From contig NZ_SMKQ01000042.1 of assembly GCF_004348995.1 (NCBI RefSeq), positions 1 to 50,944 of the forward strand: a stretch of DNA of 50,944 nt, written 5' to 3'. This document shows positions 1 through 8,927 of the stretch, in pieces. The position numbers and the translations under genes are program-made. The notes below the pieces were generated by a model that did not search any database, was not told the origin of the DNA, and saw only the letters and a program-made list of their open reading frames with translations. Numbering within the stretch: the first letter of the stretch is position 1; each line of letters opens with the position of its first letter. This DNA is from Nonomuraea terrae. GTDB lineage: Bacteria > Actinomycetota > Actinomycetes > Streptosporangiales > Streptosporangiaceae.

Positions 1-34
1 GGGCGGGGCGGGGCGGCGGTCGAGGCGGCTGGCC

Positions 35-1048
35 GTGCTCGTCACCGGCGTCTGCGTCGCACTCGCCGCGCTGGTGGCCACCGGGATGGCGCTCGCGCAG
101 CGCACGGACGAGGTGGCCGCCATCGACGGGCACGCCGTCACCCGCGACGAGCTGCTGTTCCACATGCGGCGCCTCGCGCCCGCCGTGCAGAACGAGCTGC
201 GCAACCAGTACCACTTGACGGGCGCGATCGACTGGACGGCGCGAGCCGGCGACCGTACCGCGCTCCAGCGGCTCGCGGACCGCGCGCTCGACGAGATCCG
301 GCAGGACAAGGCCACGCTCATCCTCGCCAAGGAGCAGGGGCTGGTCGGCTCCGTCGACCACGCCGCCTTCCTCACCGAACTGGAGGAGGAGAACGCGCGC
401 CGCACCGACGCCATCGCCAGGGGCGAGGTCGTCTACGGGCTGGCGGAGTTCTCGCCCGAGGAGTACTACTCCCACCGCCTCACCGATCTCACCACGCTGC
501 TGCAGCAGCGGCTCAGCGCGAAGGCGGGCGACCCGCTCTGGGTCACCGACGCCGAGGTCAGGCAGGCGTTCGACGCCGACAAGGACGCGTGGAGCGCGAA
601 CGCGACCACGTACACGTACACGAAGCTCGTGGTGCCCGTGCCCGAGGGCGCCGGGCCTGACCACGCGGCCGCGCTCCAGCGGCGGGTGGCCGCCGCGGAC
701 CGGCTGCGGGACGTCGCGAAGCGCGAGCCCGGCGCGAAGCTCACCACGGACACCTACCACGGCGGCGGCACGGCCGCCCACCAACAGGACCTCATGGCCG
801 TGCTCGGCACCCTCGCACCGGGCCGGATCTCCGACCCGGTCCCGAGCGCCGGGCAGATCACCTTCTACGAGCTCACCGGCAGGACCGTCGACGAGAAGGC
901 GGCGTTCGCCGACTACTCCCGCCGGATCCGGCAGTCGCTCGTGGAGGAGAAGTTCCACCAGTTCCTCCGACGCCGCGTGGACGGCAGCGACATCACGGTC
1001 GACACGGCGGCGGTGGAATCCGTCAATCCAGAGGATGTACAGCATTGA
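35..1048 (+). CDS. SurA/PpiC-like secreted or membrane-anchored protein (5' end may be outside window)
   Basis: The 337-residue frame begins with a hydrophobic segment (VCVALAALVATGMALA) that looks like a signal or membrane anchor. It is followed by VAAIDGHAVTRDELL, the usual opening of the SurA N-terminal chaperone region in PpiC/PrsA peptidyl-prolyl isomerases. Near the C-terminus, LGTLAPGRISDPVPS resembles the end of a rotamase domain, but a full parvulin domain is not obvious, so it may act only as an extracytoplasmic chaperone. The frame is open to the window edge, so the GTG at 35 may not be the true start. Its TGA overlaps the TTG of the next gene by four bases, which suggests coupled translation with the secreted beta-helix protein it may help fold (inference). 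Confidence 0.6.
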   Translation: MLVTGVCVALAALVATGMALAQRTDEVAAIDGHAVTRDELLFHMRRLAPAVQNELRNQYHLTGAIDWTARAGDRTALQRLADRALDEIRQDKATLILAKEQGLVGSVDHAAFLTELEEENARRTDAIARGEVVYGLAEFSPEEYYSHRLTDLTTLLQQRLSAKAGDPLWVTDAEVRQAFDADKDAWSANATTYTYTKLVVPVPEGAGPDHAAALQRRVAAADRLRDVAKREPGAKLTTDTYHGGGTAAHQQDLMAVLGTLAPGRISDPVPSAGQITFYELTGRTVDEKAAFADYSRRIRQSLVEEKFHQFLRRRVDGSDITVDTAAVESVNPEDVQH

Positions 1049-3357
1049 GATTCCAACCACCCCCCGTGGCGCGGATGCTGCGCGTGGGTCTGACCGCCGT
1101 GCTGGCCGCGCTGGTCGCTGGATCGATCGCGCCGGCCGCGTCCGCGGCGGCCGCTCCTGACAGCGCCTCCGCCACCGCCGAGCGTGACCTGCCGGGCAAC
1201 TCGCCCAACCCGACCGGTGGCCAGGACTACTTCGTCGACGCCACGAACGGCGACGACGACGCCTCCGGCACCTCGCCGGAGCACGCCTGGCGCACCCTGG
1301 GCAAGGTGAGCGCGACGACGTTCCAGGCGGGCGACCGCATCCTGCTCAAGGCCGGCCAGCAGTGGCACGACGAGCAGCTGTGGCCGAAGGGCTCCGGCAG
1401 CGCCGGCAAGCCGATCACCATCTCGGCGTACGGCGACCCGCGCGCCCGGCGGCCGTACATCGCGGCCAACGGCAAGGTGCCGAGCCCGTTCCGGGCCGAC
1501 GGCACGAAGAACCCGGAGACGGTCGGCCTGACCGGCGCCATCGTGCTGCGCAACCAGCAGTACTACGAGATCGACAACGTCGAGCTGTCCAACGACGACG
1601 ACTTCGCGACGAACATCACCACCGGGTCGTACGTCCGCGACGGCATCGCGGTCACGATCAACGCCGACCTGCTGCCGGCCGGCGCCGACAGCATCATGGA
1701 CCACTTCCGCATCTCGAACGTGTACGTCCACGACCTCGACGGTCCGAGCACCTGGCAGAAGATCCACTACGGCGGCGTCAGCTTCCAGGTCTTCGGTGAG
1801 AAGAGCTACAAGGAGTACGGCACCGGCGGCTACTACTTCAAGGATGTCCGGATCGAGGACAACACCTTCGACAAGGTGGAGCTGCACGCCGTGCAGTTCG
1901 CGTTCAACTGGTTCAACGCCGACGGGCGCGACGCCGGCCAGTACGACGAGAGCGGCAAGTTCCACGAGGGCTGGGAGCAGCTGTGGGTGCGCACCCGCGA
2001 CCTGTACAGCCGTGACGTCTACATCGGCCACAACTACGCCGAGAGCGTCGGGCAGGGCGCGATCCAGCTCGCCAACACCAAGAACATGACCGTCGAGTAC
2101 AACGAGGTCAACGGGTTCCTGGAGCGCTACGACGCGGTGTCGTGCGGGCTCTACCTGTGGGCCGGCGCGGACTCGGTCATGCAGTACAACGAGGTGTACG
2201 GCGGCCCGAACAACGAGTTCGACGGCACGCCGTGGGACCTGGAGTACACGAACTTCAACGTCACGTACCAGTTCAACTACTCGCACGACAACGCGGCGGG
2301 CTGGATGGCGTACATGGGCAACAGCTCCAACTCCGTCGCCCGCTACAACCTGAGCGTCAACGACAACGGCGTGCTGGTGAAGAACATGTTGTCGACGAAC
2401 TACTCGCCGACGTACTTCGTCAACAACACCTTCGTGTACGACGGCGCGGACCTGGACACCTTCCACGACGAGACGTTCCTGAGCCCGGTCTACTTCCTGA
2501 ACAACATCTTCTACAACACCTCGAAGACGGACTCGACGCCGTGGTACCGCAGGACCGGCGCGCTGCGTCACGCCGTGTTCTCCAACAACGACTTCTACGA
2601 GGCGAGCGGGCAGCACTCCGACCAGGAGCCGGCCGACCCGAACAAGCTGCGCGTGGATCCGAGGTTCGTCGGCGACCCGGCGAAGTACGTCACCGGCGCG
2701 GGCGTGGACCGCATCCGCAAGGCCGCGGCGCACTTCAAGCTGCGCGGTGACTCGCCGCTCATCGACGCCGGCCGCTACAACCCGCACCTGGGCACCGAGG
2801 ACTTCCTCGGCACCCACATCTACTACGGCGACGCGCCCGACATCGGCATCGCGGAGCACCGGCGCGGCCAGAAGGTCGACAACCCGGTGGACGAGAACCC
2901 GATCGAGGAGGAGCCCGGTGACGACCGGGAGAACCTCGCCCTCGGCAAGCCGGTCACCGCGAGCTCGACCCACCCGGGCGCGAACGGCACGCTCGGCGCG
3001 GTGAACCTGACCGACGGCGACCCGGCGACCCGCTGGGCGGCGGCCGACGACGCGGCGTACCCGATCACGCTGGACGTCGACTTCGGCGCGGACACCACCT
3101 TCGACGAGGTGTACCTCGACGAGTACACCGACTCCGGCACCAACCCGCGGGTCCAGTCGTTCGAGCTGCGGCGCTGGGACGCCGCGACCGGCGCCTGGGT
3201 GACGTTCGCGAGCGGTGACCGGGGCATCGGCCACGACCTGTCCGTGACGGGCTTCGGCGACATCACGACGCCGAAGCTCCGCGTCGCCCTCACGGCCCAG
3301 ATCGCCACCGAGCAGTACACCCCCACGCTCACCGAGATCGCCGTCCACAACGGCTAG
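1045..3357 (+). CDS. Secreted right-handed beta-helix protein with C-terminal discoidin (F5/8 type C, CBM32-like) domain
   Basis: This 770-residue frame has a signal peptide (from M11: LRVGLTAVLAALVAGS then APAASAAAA). Residues about 55-600 are rich in Asn- and aromatic-containing repeats (NNTFVYDG, NNIFYN, YNLSVNDNG) typical of pectate-lyase-like parallel beta-helices. Residues about 635-770 start ENLALGKPVTASS and form a discoidin-type carbohydrate-binding domain (TDGDPATRW). It is probably a polysaccharide lyase or hydrolase acting outside the cell, with the substrate not predictable. The TTG at 1045 overlaps the upstream stop and has GAGG about ten bases upstream. ATG at 1075 is an alternative that still keeps the signal peptide. 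A strong hairpin follows the stop. Confidence 0.75.
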   Translation: MRFQPPPVARMLRVGLTAVLAALVAGSIAPAASAAAAPDSASATAERDLPGNSPNPTGGQDYFVDATNGDDDASGTSPEHAWRTLGKVSATTFQAGDRILLKAGQQWHDEQLWPKGSGSAGKPITISAYGDPRARRPYIAANGKVPSPFRADGTKNPETVGLTGAIVLRNQQYYEIDNVELSNDDDFATNITTGSYVRDGIAVTINADLLPAGADSIMDHFRISNVYVHDLDGPSTWQKIHYGGVSFQVFGEKSYKEYGTGGYYFKDVRIEDNTFDKVELHAVQFAFNWFNADGRDAGQYDESGKFHEGWEQLWVRTRDLYSRDVYIGHNYAESVGQGAIQLANTKNMTVEYNEVNGFLERYDAVSCGLYLWAGADSVMQYNEVYGGPNNEFDGTPWDLEYTNFNVTYQFNYSHDNAAGWMAYMGNSSNSVARYNLSVNDNGVLVKNMLSTNYSPTYFVNNTFVYDGADLDTFHDETFLSPVYFLNNIFYNTSKTDSTPWYRRTGALRHAVFSNNDFYEASGQHSDQEPADPNKLRVDPRFVGDPAKYVTGAGVDRIRKAAAHFKLRGDSPLIDAGRYNPHLGTEDFLGTHIYYGDAPDIGIAEHRRGQKVDNPVDENPIEEEPGDDRENLALGKPVTASSTHPGANGTLGAVNLTDGDPATRWAAADDAAYPITLDVDFGADTTFDEVYLDEYTDSGTNPRVQSFELRRWDAATGAWVTFASGDRGIGHDLSVTGFGDITTPKLRVALTAQIATEQYTPTLTEIAVHNG

Positions 3358-3368
3358 CACGTATCGCC

Positions 3369-3400
3369 AGGCCCTCCGGAGGCACGCCCCCGGAGGGCCT
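3369..3400 (+). terminator. Rho-independent-type hairpin after the beta-helix gene
   Basis: A perfect 11-bp stem (AGGCCCTCCGG at 3369-3379 with CCGGAGGGCCT at 3390-3400) encloses a 10-base loop and starts 11 bases after the stop codon. There is only a weak T-tract, as is usual in actinomycetes. Confidence 0.8.
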
Positions 3401-3525
3401 TCGCGGTTTGATGAACCTGGGCGGCTCGCTCAACGCCCGTGCCGGCCACTACCGGATCCGCGTCCACCACGACTGTCACCGACGTCGGCTCTCAAGGCGG
3501 CCGACCGTCATTTAGTCTTCCGCTC

Positions 3526-3960
3526 ATGCCGACACGTCTGTCACCTCGCCTCGCCGCGGTCGTGAACGCGCTTCCCCTTCAGCCACACTCGCGTGTCCTC
3601 GAAATCGGGTGCGGGCCCGGCGCGGCCGCACGAGCGGTCGCAGCCCGGCTCACCACCGGCCACATCCTGGCCATCGACAGATCCGCCACCGCCATCGCGC
3701 AGGCCGAAGCCGCCGCGACGGACGAGATCGCGTCCGGCCGCATGAGCGTCCGCCAGAGCGCGGGCGAAGACTTCGTCCTGCGGGATCACGAAGAGCCGTA
3801 CGACATCGTGTTCGCCGTCCGGGTCGGCGCCCTCGACGGGCGACATCCCGAGGATGGCCGGCGGGTGCTCCAGCGCATCGCGGCGGCGACCACGGCAGAG
3901 GCCCGGCTCTTCATCGACGGCGGCGATCCGCTTCGCGAACTGCTCATCCCGCGGGCTTGA
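3526..3960 (+). CDS. Small class I SAM-dependent methyltransferase, possibly truncated
   Basis: The 144-residue product has motif I VLEIGCGPG, an acidic motif II region (ILAIDRSATAI) and YDIVFAVRV as the motif IV strand, so an S-adenosylmethionine-binding Rossmann fold is clear. ATG at 3526 is chosen over an upstream GTG because the fold begins right after it. The protein is short for the family and ends at LLIPRA. The same frame beyond the TGA continues ADRVAASGLEP, which looks like the expected next helix, so the stop may be a recent truncation (inference). The substrate is unknown. Confidence 0.6.
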   Translation: MPTRLSPRLAAVVNALPLQPHSRVLEIGCGPGAAARAVAARLTTGHILAIDRSATAIAQAEAAATDEIASGRMSVRQSAGEDFVLRDHEEPYDIVFAVRVGALDGRHPEDGRRVLQRIAAATTAEARLFIDGGDPLRELLIPRA

Positions 3961-4050
3961 GCCGACCGGGTCGCCGCATCGGGGCTCGAACCCGATCGAG
4001 GCCGGAAGTCGAAGGACCGCGACCGACGTCGAAGAGCCGAGCCCGCGCGG
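3961..4050. other. Short gap between convergent genes
   Basis: This 90-base gap between the methyltransferase stop and the hydrolase stop contains a small inverted repeat (ATCGGG/CCCGAT around 3978-3996). No T-tract or gene is visible. The sequence after the stop may be the decayed 3' end of the methyltransferase. Confidence 0.4.
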
Positions 4051-4827
4051 TCAGCCGGTGAGGATCTTGGCGAGTTCCGCGGGGTGGGCCAGGTGGGGGA
4101 AATGGCCGCTGTCCGGCAGGACGGTGACGGCGACCTCGGGCAGGGCGGACTCCAGCCAGCTCCGGTAGGCCGGGGGCAGCGGGTTGCCGCTGACATGGTG
4201 GTAGGGGATGCCGCGTTCGCGGATGGCCGCCATGTCACGGGTGCGCAGCCGCGTGAGCTCCTCCGCGGGCGTGTCGAGCAGCTCGGCCCAGTAGCCGAGC
4301 AGCAGGTCCGGCCTGGGGGTCGTGGCCGTCCGCACGAGCTCGCGCGCGGCGGGCGGCAGCAGATCGACGTGCATCCCGGCGACCATGGACTCCCACACCT
4401 GCCGCCAGCCGGGGCCGCGCAGCCGCGGTTCCGCCTGGAGCAGCACGTCGCGGAAGCCGCCGACCAGCAGCGGCTGGTCCACGTTGACCACGCCACGAGC
4501 CGGATGGGTAGCGGCGTAGACCGTCGCCAGCGCGCCGCCGAGCGAATGCCCCACGATGATCGGCGCGTCGAGCCCGGCGGCGGTCACCGCCTGGTGCACG
4601 ACCTCGACGACCTCCTCGGAGCGGTAGAAGTCGCGGCGTGGCGAGCCCCCGTGTCCGGGCAGGTCGAAGGCGACCGCGCGGCGCCCCGGATCGATGTCGG
4701 CCAGCTCGCGCAGGACCGGTTCCCACTGCCGCCGGTCATAGGTCAGACCGTGCAGGAAGACCAGCGGCGGGCGGTCATCGGCTGTGCCATGGCTGTCGGC
4801 CGCGAGGCCCCCGAAATACTCCGGCAT
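4051..4827 (-). CDS. Alpha/beta-fold hydrolase
   Basis: This 258-residue protein of the alpha/beta hydrolase superfamily shows the oxyanion-hole HG motif (FLHGLTYDRRQW), the nucleophile elbow GHSLGG and a late catalytic His in LPDSGHFPHLAHP. The acid residue probably lies between them. The family includes esterases, haloperoxidase-like and C-C hydrolases, so the substrate cannot be named. ATG at 4827 is preferred because GGGAGA lies about seven bases upstream; an in-frame ATG at 4854 lacks such a site. It converges with the methyltransferase and lies downstream of the AAA ATPase in the same direction. Confidence 0.75.
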   Translation of the reverse strand: MPEYFGGLAADSHGTADDRPPLVFLHGLTYDRRQWEPVLRELADIDPGRRAVAFDLPGHGGSPRRDFYRSEEVVEVVHQAVTAAGLDAPIIVGHSLGGALATVYAATHPARGVVNVDQPLLVGGFRDVLLQAEPRLRGPGWRQVWESMVAGMHVDLLPPAARELVRTATTPRPDLLLGYWAELLDTPAEELTRLRTRDMAAIRERGIPYHHVSGNPLPPAYRSWLESALPEVAVTVLPDSGHFPHLAHPAELAKILTG

Positions 4828-4899
4828 GTACGTCTCCCGTTCGTGAAACTCCACCAGGGATGCGTGACTTCACGGTGCACGAATCGTTCGTGGCGCGCG

Positions 4900-7186
4900 T
4901 CACAGGCGCCAGCGGCGCGGCCCGCCGGGTGCCGGCTGATACCGGAAGAACCGGCCGGTGCGCAGCGACGCCCTCAGATGGGCCCCCGCCAGTGGTGCCA
5001 CCGGCTCGATCCGCTTCACGGTCGCCCACAACGCCCGCGTCGCGTTCACCCGCGCCCGTTCGGTCTCGTTGTCATGGACCCGGGGCCGGCCGCCGAGCCC
5101 GGTGGCGCGCCGCAGCTCGGCCAGCAGCGCCGTTCTCTCCTCCTGCAGCGTGGCGGCCCGTCCGGCGTCGCCGGCACGGTCGGCCCCGTCGAGCTGCTCG
5201 TCGAGCTGCCGCACCCGCCGCCGGTACGCCGCACGCGCGGCGGCGTCCAGGACCGGCTCCCCCTCGGACGCCCGCAACCCGGGCCCGCCCGCCACGAGGT
5301 CCAGCGCCGGGATCCTGCCCGGGTGCGGCCAGCAGCGTCCGCAGATACCGCACGCCTCGCCCGTCACGGAGCCGTACGGCCTCCGGACCGGCGTCGAGCC
5401 GCCAGTCGTCGCCGTCCCTGGTCAGCCGCCACTCGTCGGCGGGCGGCGCGAGCTCGGCGAGCAGTCCCGCCAGGCCCAGACGCTCGGCGATCGAGCGCGC
5501 CCTGGCGAGATCGTCGCCGGCCCGGTCTCTGGCGGCCGACGCCCGCGCGACCAGGGTGTGGGCGAGCCAGGGCAGGGCCCCGATCCGCTCCTCCGTCTCG
5601 ACCGCGCGGTCGAGGTGGGACAGCGCGTCCCCGGTACGGCCCAGCCGGGCCGCGAGGCGGCCGAGATAGTCGTCGACCGGGCCGGCGATCGTGTTGGCGC
5701 CGCCCCAGACGACCAGGCGCCCTCGGTACGGAAGCAGCGCGGCGTACAACGCCTCGGCGGCCGCCGGCTCACCGGCCCTGGAGGCCACGATCGCGAGATC
5801 GGCCACCGCGCCGATCCACCGCGGCCCGGATCCGGCGAGTACGGCGGGCAGCAGCCGCTCCAGTTCGAGGCCCGCCTCGACGCCCCGGCCGGACTCGGCC
5901 AGCGCCCTGGCCGCGGTCGCCTCGAAGAAGTGCCCGGGCAGCCGCCGGGCGAGGTCCTGCCACACCTCCACGTGGGCCGCGACGTCACCCCGCATCACGT
6001 CGATCGCGCTGCGCAGCGAACCGACCAGGCGCTCGGTGTCGGCCAGCCCGGCCCGCCGGCCGCGCACGGCGACCTCCTCGGCGAGCACCGCGGCCGTGTC
6101 GAAGCGGCCCCGGACGGTGGCGAGCATCGACTGCCGTGCCAGCACCATCACCGCCGCCTCGGCGTCTCCGGCCAGCTCGCCGGCTCTGGAGTACGCGGTC
6201 AGCGCGGCCTCGGCGCTCGCGAGCTCGCCGAGCTCGGCCAAGGCCACGAAGCGCCAGAACAGCCCTCGCCGCTCGGCCTCGCCGTCGCCTGTCAGCCGCG
6301 CCTGCTCCACGATCTGGGCGGCCGTGGTCAGGCGTTCCTGAGCGGCGGCCGGATCCCACAGCGCGTGGAGCCGGGCGTCGAGCACCTCGGCGACCGCGCC
6401 GGGGTCGGCCGCCGTCCGGGCGGCGGCCGACGCGTCGTCGATCAGTTTTCGCCGGCGTCCCGCGGCCGACGGGTCGCCCAGCAGCTCGCGGGCGAGCCGG
6501 GCCAGCACCCTGGCATGGGTGGCGGGGGGCGACGGACGCCCGGCCGCCGTCTCCAGCAGGCGGATCAGCCCGGCGTCGAGGTCGAGGAACGCCGCGCGCG
6601 ACGGCGTGGACAGAGCGAGGTGGATCAGCGGGTCATCGGCGGGGTCGAGCCCGGCCAGCTCGTCCGCCAGGGTGAGGGCCGCTCCGGGGAGCCCGCCGGA
6701 GGCCAGCCACACCGCGTGAACCGCTCCGGCCGGCAGATCGGGAACCAGCTCGGCGAGCTCGCCCTCCGTGAGGCCGCGCAGGCTCAGCTCCGGCGTCAGC
6801 CCGAGGGGGTCGGAGCCGGCCGCGAGCAGCCCTGATCCCGGAGCGGACGTGAGGCCGGCGAGACGTTCCGCGGCCTGTGGACCGGCACGGTCGACGTCGT
6901 CGATCAACATGAGGCGCGGGCCCTCCGGGGCGATCGACCGCCCGTCGGGGTCGGTGCGGGAGACCGACGGGCCGTCCTGGGCGGTCAGCCGGGAGAGGTC
7001 GTCGGCGTCCATGCGGGAGACCGGGATGGCCCGCGCGCGGGCGAGCTCCGCCGCCGCGTCGAGCAACGCCGTCTTGCCGGCTCCGGCAGGCCCCGTGACG
7101 ACGAGATGCCCGCCGGACCCCGCGGCGACCCGGTCGAGCAGCCGCTCCACCGCCGCCAGTTCCCTGCGGCGTGCGATCAGGCTCAC
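4900..7186 (-). pseudogene. AAA-type regulatory ATPase, interrupted by a frameshift near 5310
   Basis: Starting at GTG 7186, the frame encodes an N-terminal P-loop ATPase (Walker A GPAGAGKT at residues 32-39, Walker B LMLIDDVD) followed by a long alpha-helical TPR-like region. This is the architecture of LuxR-type LAL/STAND regulators without an obvious helix-turn-helix. At about 5310-5316 the frame is lost. The matching continuation (IPALDLVAGGPGL to the end FFRYQPAPGGPRRWRL, stop at 4900) lies in another frame. Restoring two bases (GAGATC instead of GATC) would give GQEIPALDL, so a dinucleotide deletion or a sequencing error is the simplest explanation. The rest of the gene looks intact. 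It is divergent from the cobalamin riboswitch and cbtB. Confidence 0.7.
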
Positions 7187-7274
7187 GAGCGCAGCGTATC
7201 GACCGCCGCACGAGCCGCCCCCATCTGCCCCGCACGCGACGGACCCATCGATTGTTGACGGGAACGGGAGGAAA

Positions 7275-7400
7275 GGATACGTTCCGGTAGATTTCACGGT
7301 TGCCCGAGGGAAATCCGGTGAGAAGCCGGTGCGGTCGCGCCACTGTATCCGGGACATGGATCCCGGGAGCCAGGTCGCTCGGGCCCCTGTGACCTCAACA
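7275..7400 (+). ncRNA. Cobalamin riboswitch upstream of cbtB
   Basis: The conserved core is visible: AAATCCGGTGAGAAGCCGGTGC, the E-box GCCACTG at 7339-7345, and the B12-box region GGGAGCCAGGTC around 7364-7375. A distal GCCCGAG/CTCGGGC pairing closes the core. In bacteria, adenosylcobalamin binding to this element reduces expression of the downstream gene. Here that is cbtB, whose strong SD (GAGGAGG, 7421-7427) lies just after the aptamer. Boundaries are approximate. Confidence 0.92.
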
Positions 7401-7432
7401 GATCGGGACGCGTCATCCCTGAGGAGGCATGT

Positions 7433-7630
7433 ATGAGTGACCTGACCACTCCTTCGTCCGTTTCTTCCATCCCCTTCCCCCGCCTGCGCCCATGGCTGGC
7501 GGTCGTGCCGCTGCTACTGATCGTCGGCTACCTGGTGCTCATGGACAACGGCGCCCTCTCCCAGGCGGGGCCGTTCCTGCACGAACTCATGCACGACGGG
7601 CGTCATCTGCTCGGCGTTCCGTGCCACTAG
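7433..7630 (+). CDS. cbtB: CbtB-type cobalt transporter small subunit
   Basis: The 65-residue protein has one membrane segment (WLAVVPLLLIVGYLVLM) and the C-terminal CbtB signature HELMHDGRHLLGVPCH, a His/Cys-rich putative metal-binding tail. CbtAB are predicted cobalt importers that are commonly B12-riboswitch controlled. The ATG has GAGGAGG five bases upstream and lies directly behind the riboswitch. cbtA follows nine bases later. Confidence 0.92.
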   Translation: MSDLTTPSSVSSIPFPRLRPWLAVVPLLLIVGYLVLMDNGALSQAGPFLHELMHDGRHLLGVPCH

Positions 7631-7639
7631 GGACGCCGG

Positions 7640-8380
7640 ATGGTACGCACCCTGCTGGTCAGGGGCCTGCTCGCGGGCCTGCTGGCCGGGATCGTCGCGG
7701 GCGGGTTCGCGTTCGTCTTCGGCGAGCCGCACCTGGACGCCGCGATCGCGCTGGAGGAAGGGGCGGCGGCTCCGGCCGCCGCGCACGTACATGACCATGA
7801 GCACGGAGACGAGGGGGCGCTCGGCAGGCCGGTGCAGAAGGCCGGGCTGTTCCTCGCCACCGGGCTCTACGGGGTCGCCGTCGGCGGGGTCTTCGCCCTG
7901 GTCTTCGCTGGACTGCGTGGGCGGGTCGGCCCGCGATCGGACGGCGGGCTGGCGCTGGCCGCCGCTGGGACGGCGTTCGGGGCGACCATTCTCGTGCCGT
8001 TCGTGAAATATCCGGCGAACCCGCCGGCGGTGGGCGACCCTGCCACGATCGACCAGCGGACCCTGCTCTACGTGGTGATGATCCTCGTCGGCCTGGCCGC
8101 GACCGCGGTCGCGGTGGCCACCGGGCGTCGCGTCACGGCGGGCCCGTGGGCGCGGTGGGGCATGGCCGCCGCCGCGTTCCTCGTGCCGGTCGTCGCGGCG
8201 TGGGTGCTGCTGCCGGGGACGGACGAGGTGCCCGAGGGTTTCCCCGCCACGTTGCTGTGGGAGTTCAGGGTCGCGTCCCTGGGGACGCAGCTGGTGTTCT
8301 GGACGGCGTTCGGCGTGCTGTTCGGCTTGCTGAGCGACCGGGCGGCGCGCCGGTCCGCCGTGGCCGCCGTAGCGGGCTGA
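7640..8380 (+). CDS. cbtA: CbtA-type cobalt transporter membrane subunit
   Basis: The 246-residue membrane protein has about five hydrophobic segments (for example LLAGLLAGIVAGGFAFVFG and GLYGVAVGGVFALVFAG) and a His-rich loop, HVHDHEHGDE, near residue 50. These are characteristic of CbtA, the predicted cobalt permease paired with CbtB. It starts nine bases after cbtB and ends four bases before the phosphatase-like gene, so it is part of the riboswitch-controlled operon. Confidence 0.9.
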   Translation: MVRTLLVRGLLAGLLAGIVAGGFAFVFGEPHLDAAIALEEGAAAPAAAHVHDHEHGDEGALGRPVQKAGLFLATGLYGVAVGGVFALVFAGLRGRVGPRSDGGLALAAAGTAFGATILVPFVKYPANPPAVGDPATIDQRTLLYVVMILVGLAATAVAVATGRRVTAGPWARWGMAAAAFLVPVVAAWVLLPGTDEVPEGFPATLLWEFRVASLGTQLVFWTAFGVLFGLLSDRAARRSAVAAVAG

Positions 8381-8384
8381 GCAG

Positions 8385-8927
8385 GTGCTGTTCGTCCGTC
8401 ATGCCGGCACGCCGGGAATGCGAGCGGCCCGCTTCCCGGCGAACGAGGACCCCGACCCCTCCAGCCTCTCCCGGGCCCCCGCCCTGCGGGCGGACCGCGT
8501 GTGGTCCGCGCCGAGCACGGCGGCGGTGCGGACTGCCGTCGCCATGGGGCTGGAGCCCGTGGTGGCGGACGTGCTCGCGGAGGCGGACTGCGGGCGGTGG
8601 CGGGGGCTCGCGTACGCGGAGGTCGCGGAGCGGGAGCCGGAGGCGCTGGCGCGGTGGCTGTCGGATCCGCACGCGACGCCGCACGGCGGCGAGAGCCTGG
8701 CCGCGCTGGCGGCGCGCGTCGCCGGCTGGCTGGAGGGGATGCGCGCGGAGCCGTCCGGCGTCGTCGTGTGCGACGTGGGCGTGATCCGCGCCGCGCTCGG
8801 CCACGCGCTGGGGTTGCCGCCGCTCGCCGCCGCCCGCTTCGACCTCGCGCCTTTGTCCACCACCGAGCTGACCGCCACGCGGGACGGCTGGCGGGTGGCC
8901 CATGTCAATCGGAAGGTCCCGTCTTGA
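8385..8927 (+). CDS. Histidine-phosphatase-superfamily protein with altered active site
   Basis: The 180-residue protein begins MLFVRHAG, the RHG-type motif carrying the phosphorylated His (here RHA). It keeps an Arg in the APSTAAVRTA helix and the GRWRGL acidic region. At the place of the second catalytic His (usually SHGGVIR) it reads CDVGVIRAALGHALG, so that His is replaced by Asp. Relatives in cobalamin loci include alpha-ribazole phosphatase (CobC/CobZ). The changed residue makes ordinary phosphatase activity doubtful. GTG at 8385 is four bases after cbtA, and its TGA overlaps the next start by four bases (TTGA). Confidence 0.75.
   Translation: MLFVRHAGTPGMRAARFPANEDPDPSSLSRAPALRADRVWSAPSTAAVRTAVAMGLEPVVADVLAEADCGRWRGLAYAEVAEREPEALARWLSDPHATPHGGESLAALAARVAGWLEGMRAEPSGVVVCDVGVIRAALGHALGLPPLAAARFDLAPLSTTELTATRDGWRVAHVNRKVPS

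Noticed and set aside
1..34. G-rich repeat (GGGGC units) at the window start as a G-quadruplex element
   Set aside because: It lies inside the open frame of the first gene and encodes Gly/Arg residues. The stretch is too short and edge-cut to judge.
913..3360. Long minus-strand open frame opposite the beta-helix gene
   Set aside because: It is a low-complexity Val/Arg/Gly-rich shadow produced by the third-position GC bias of the real plus-strand gene, with no recognisable motif.
3975..4000. T-loop-like GGCTCGAACCC suggesting a tRNA
   Set aside because: No acceptor stem, D-arm or anticodon arm can be built around it. It is a chance inverted repeat in a short gap.
4084..6835. Plus-strand long frames opposite the hydrolase and AAA ATPase
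   Set aside because: Arg/Pro/Ala-rich shadow sequence without motifs, while the minus strand has Walker motifs and a hydrolase triad.
7187..7357. Upstream extension of the AAA ATPase frame to an ATG at 7357
   Set aside because: It would translate through the antisense of the cobalamin riboswitch. The family sequence starts at GTG 7186.
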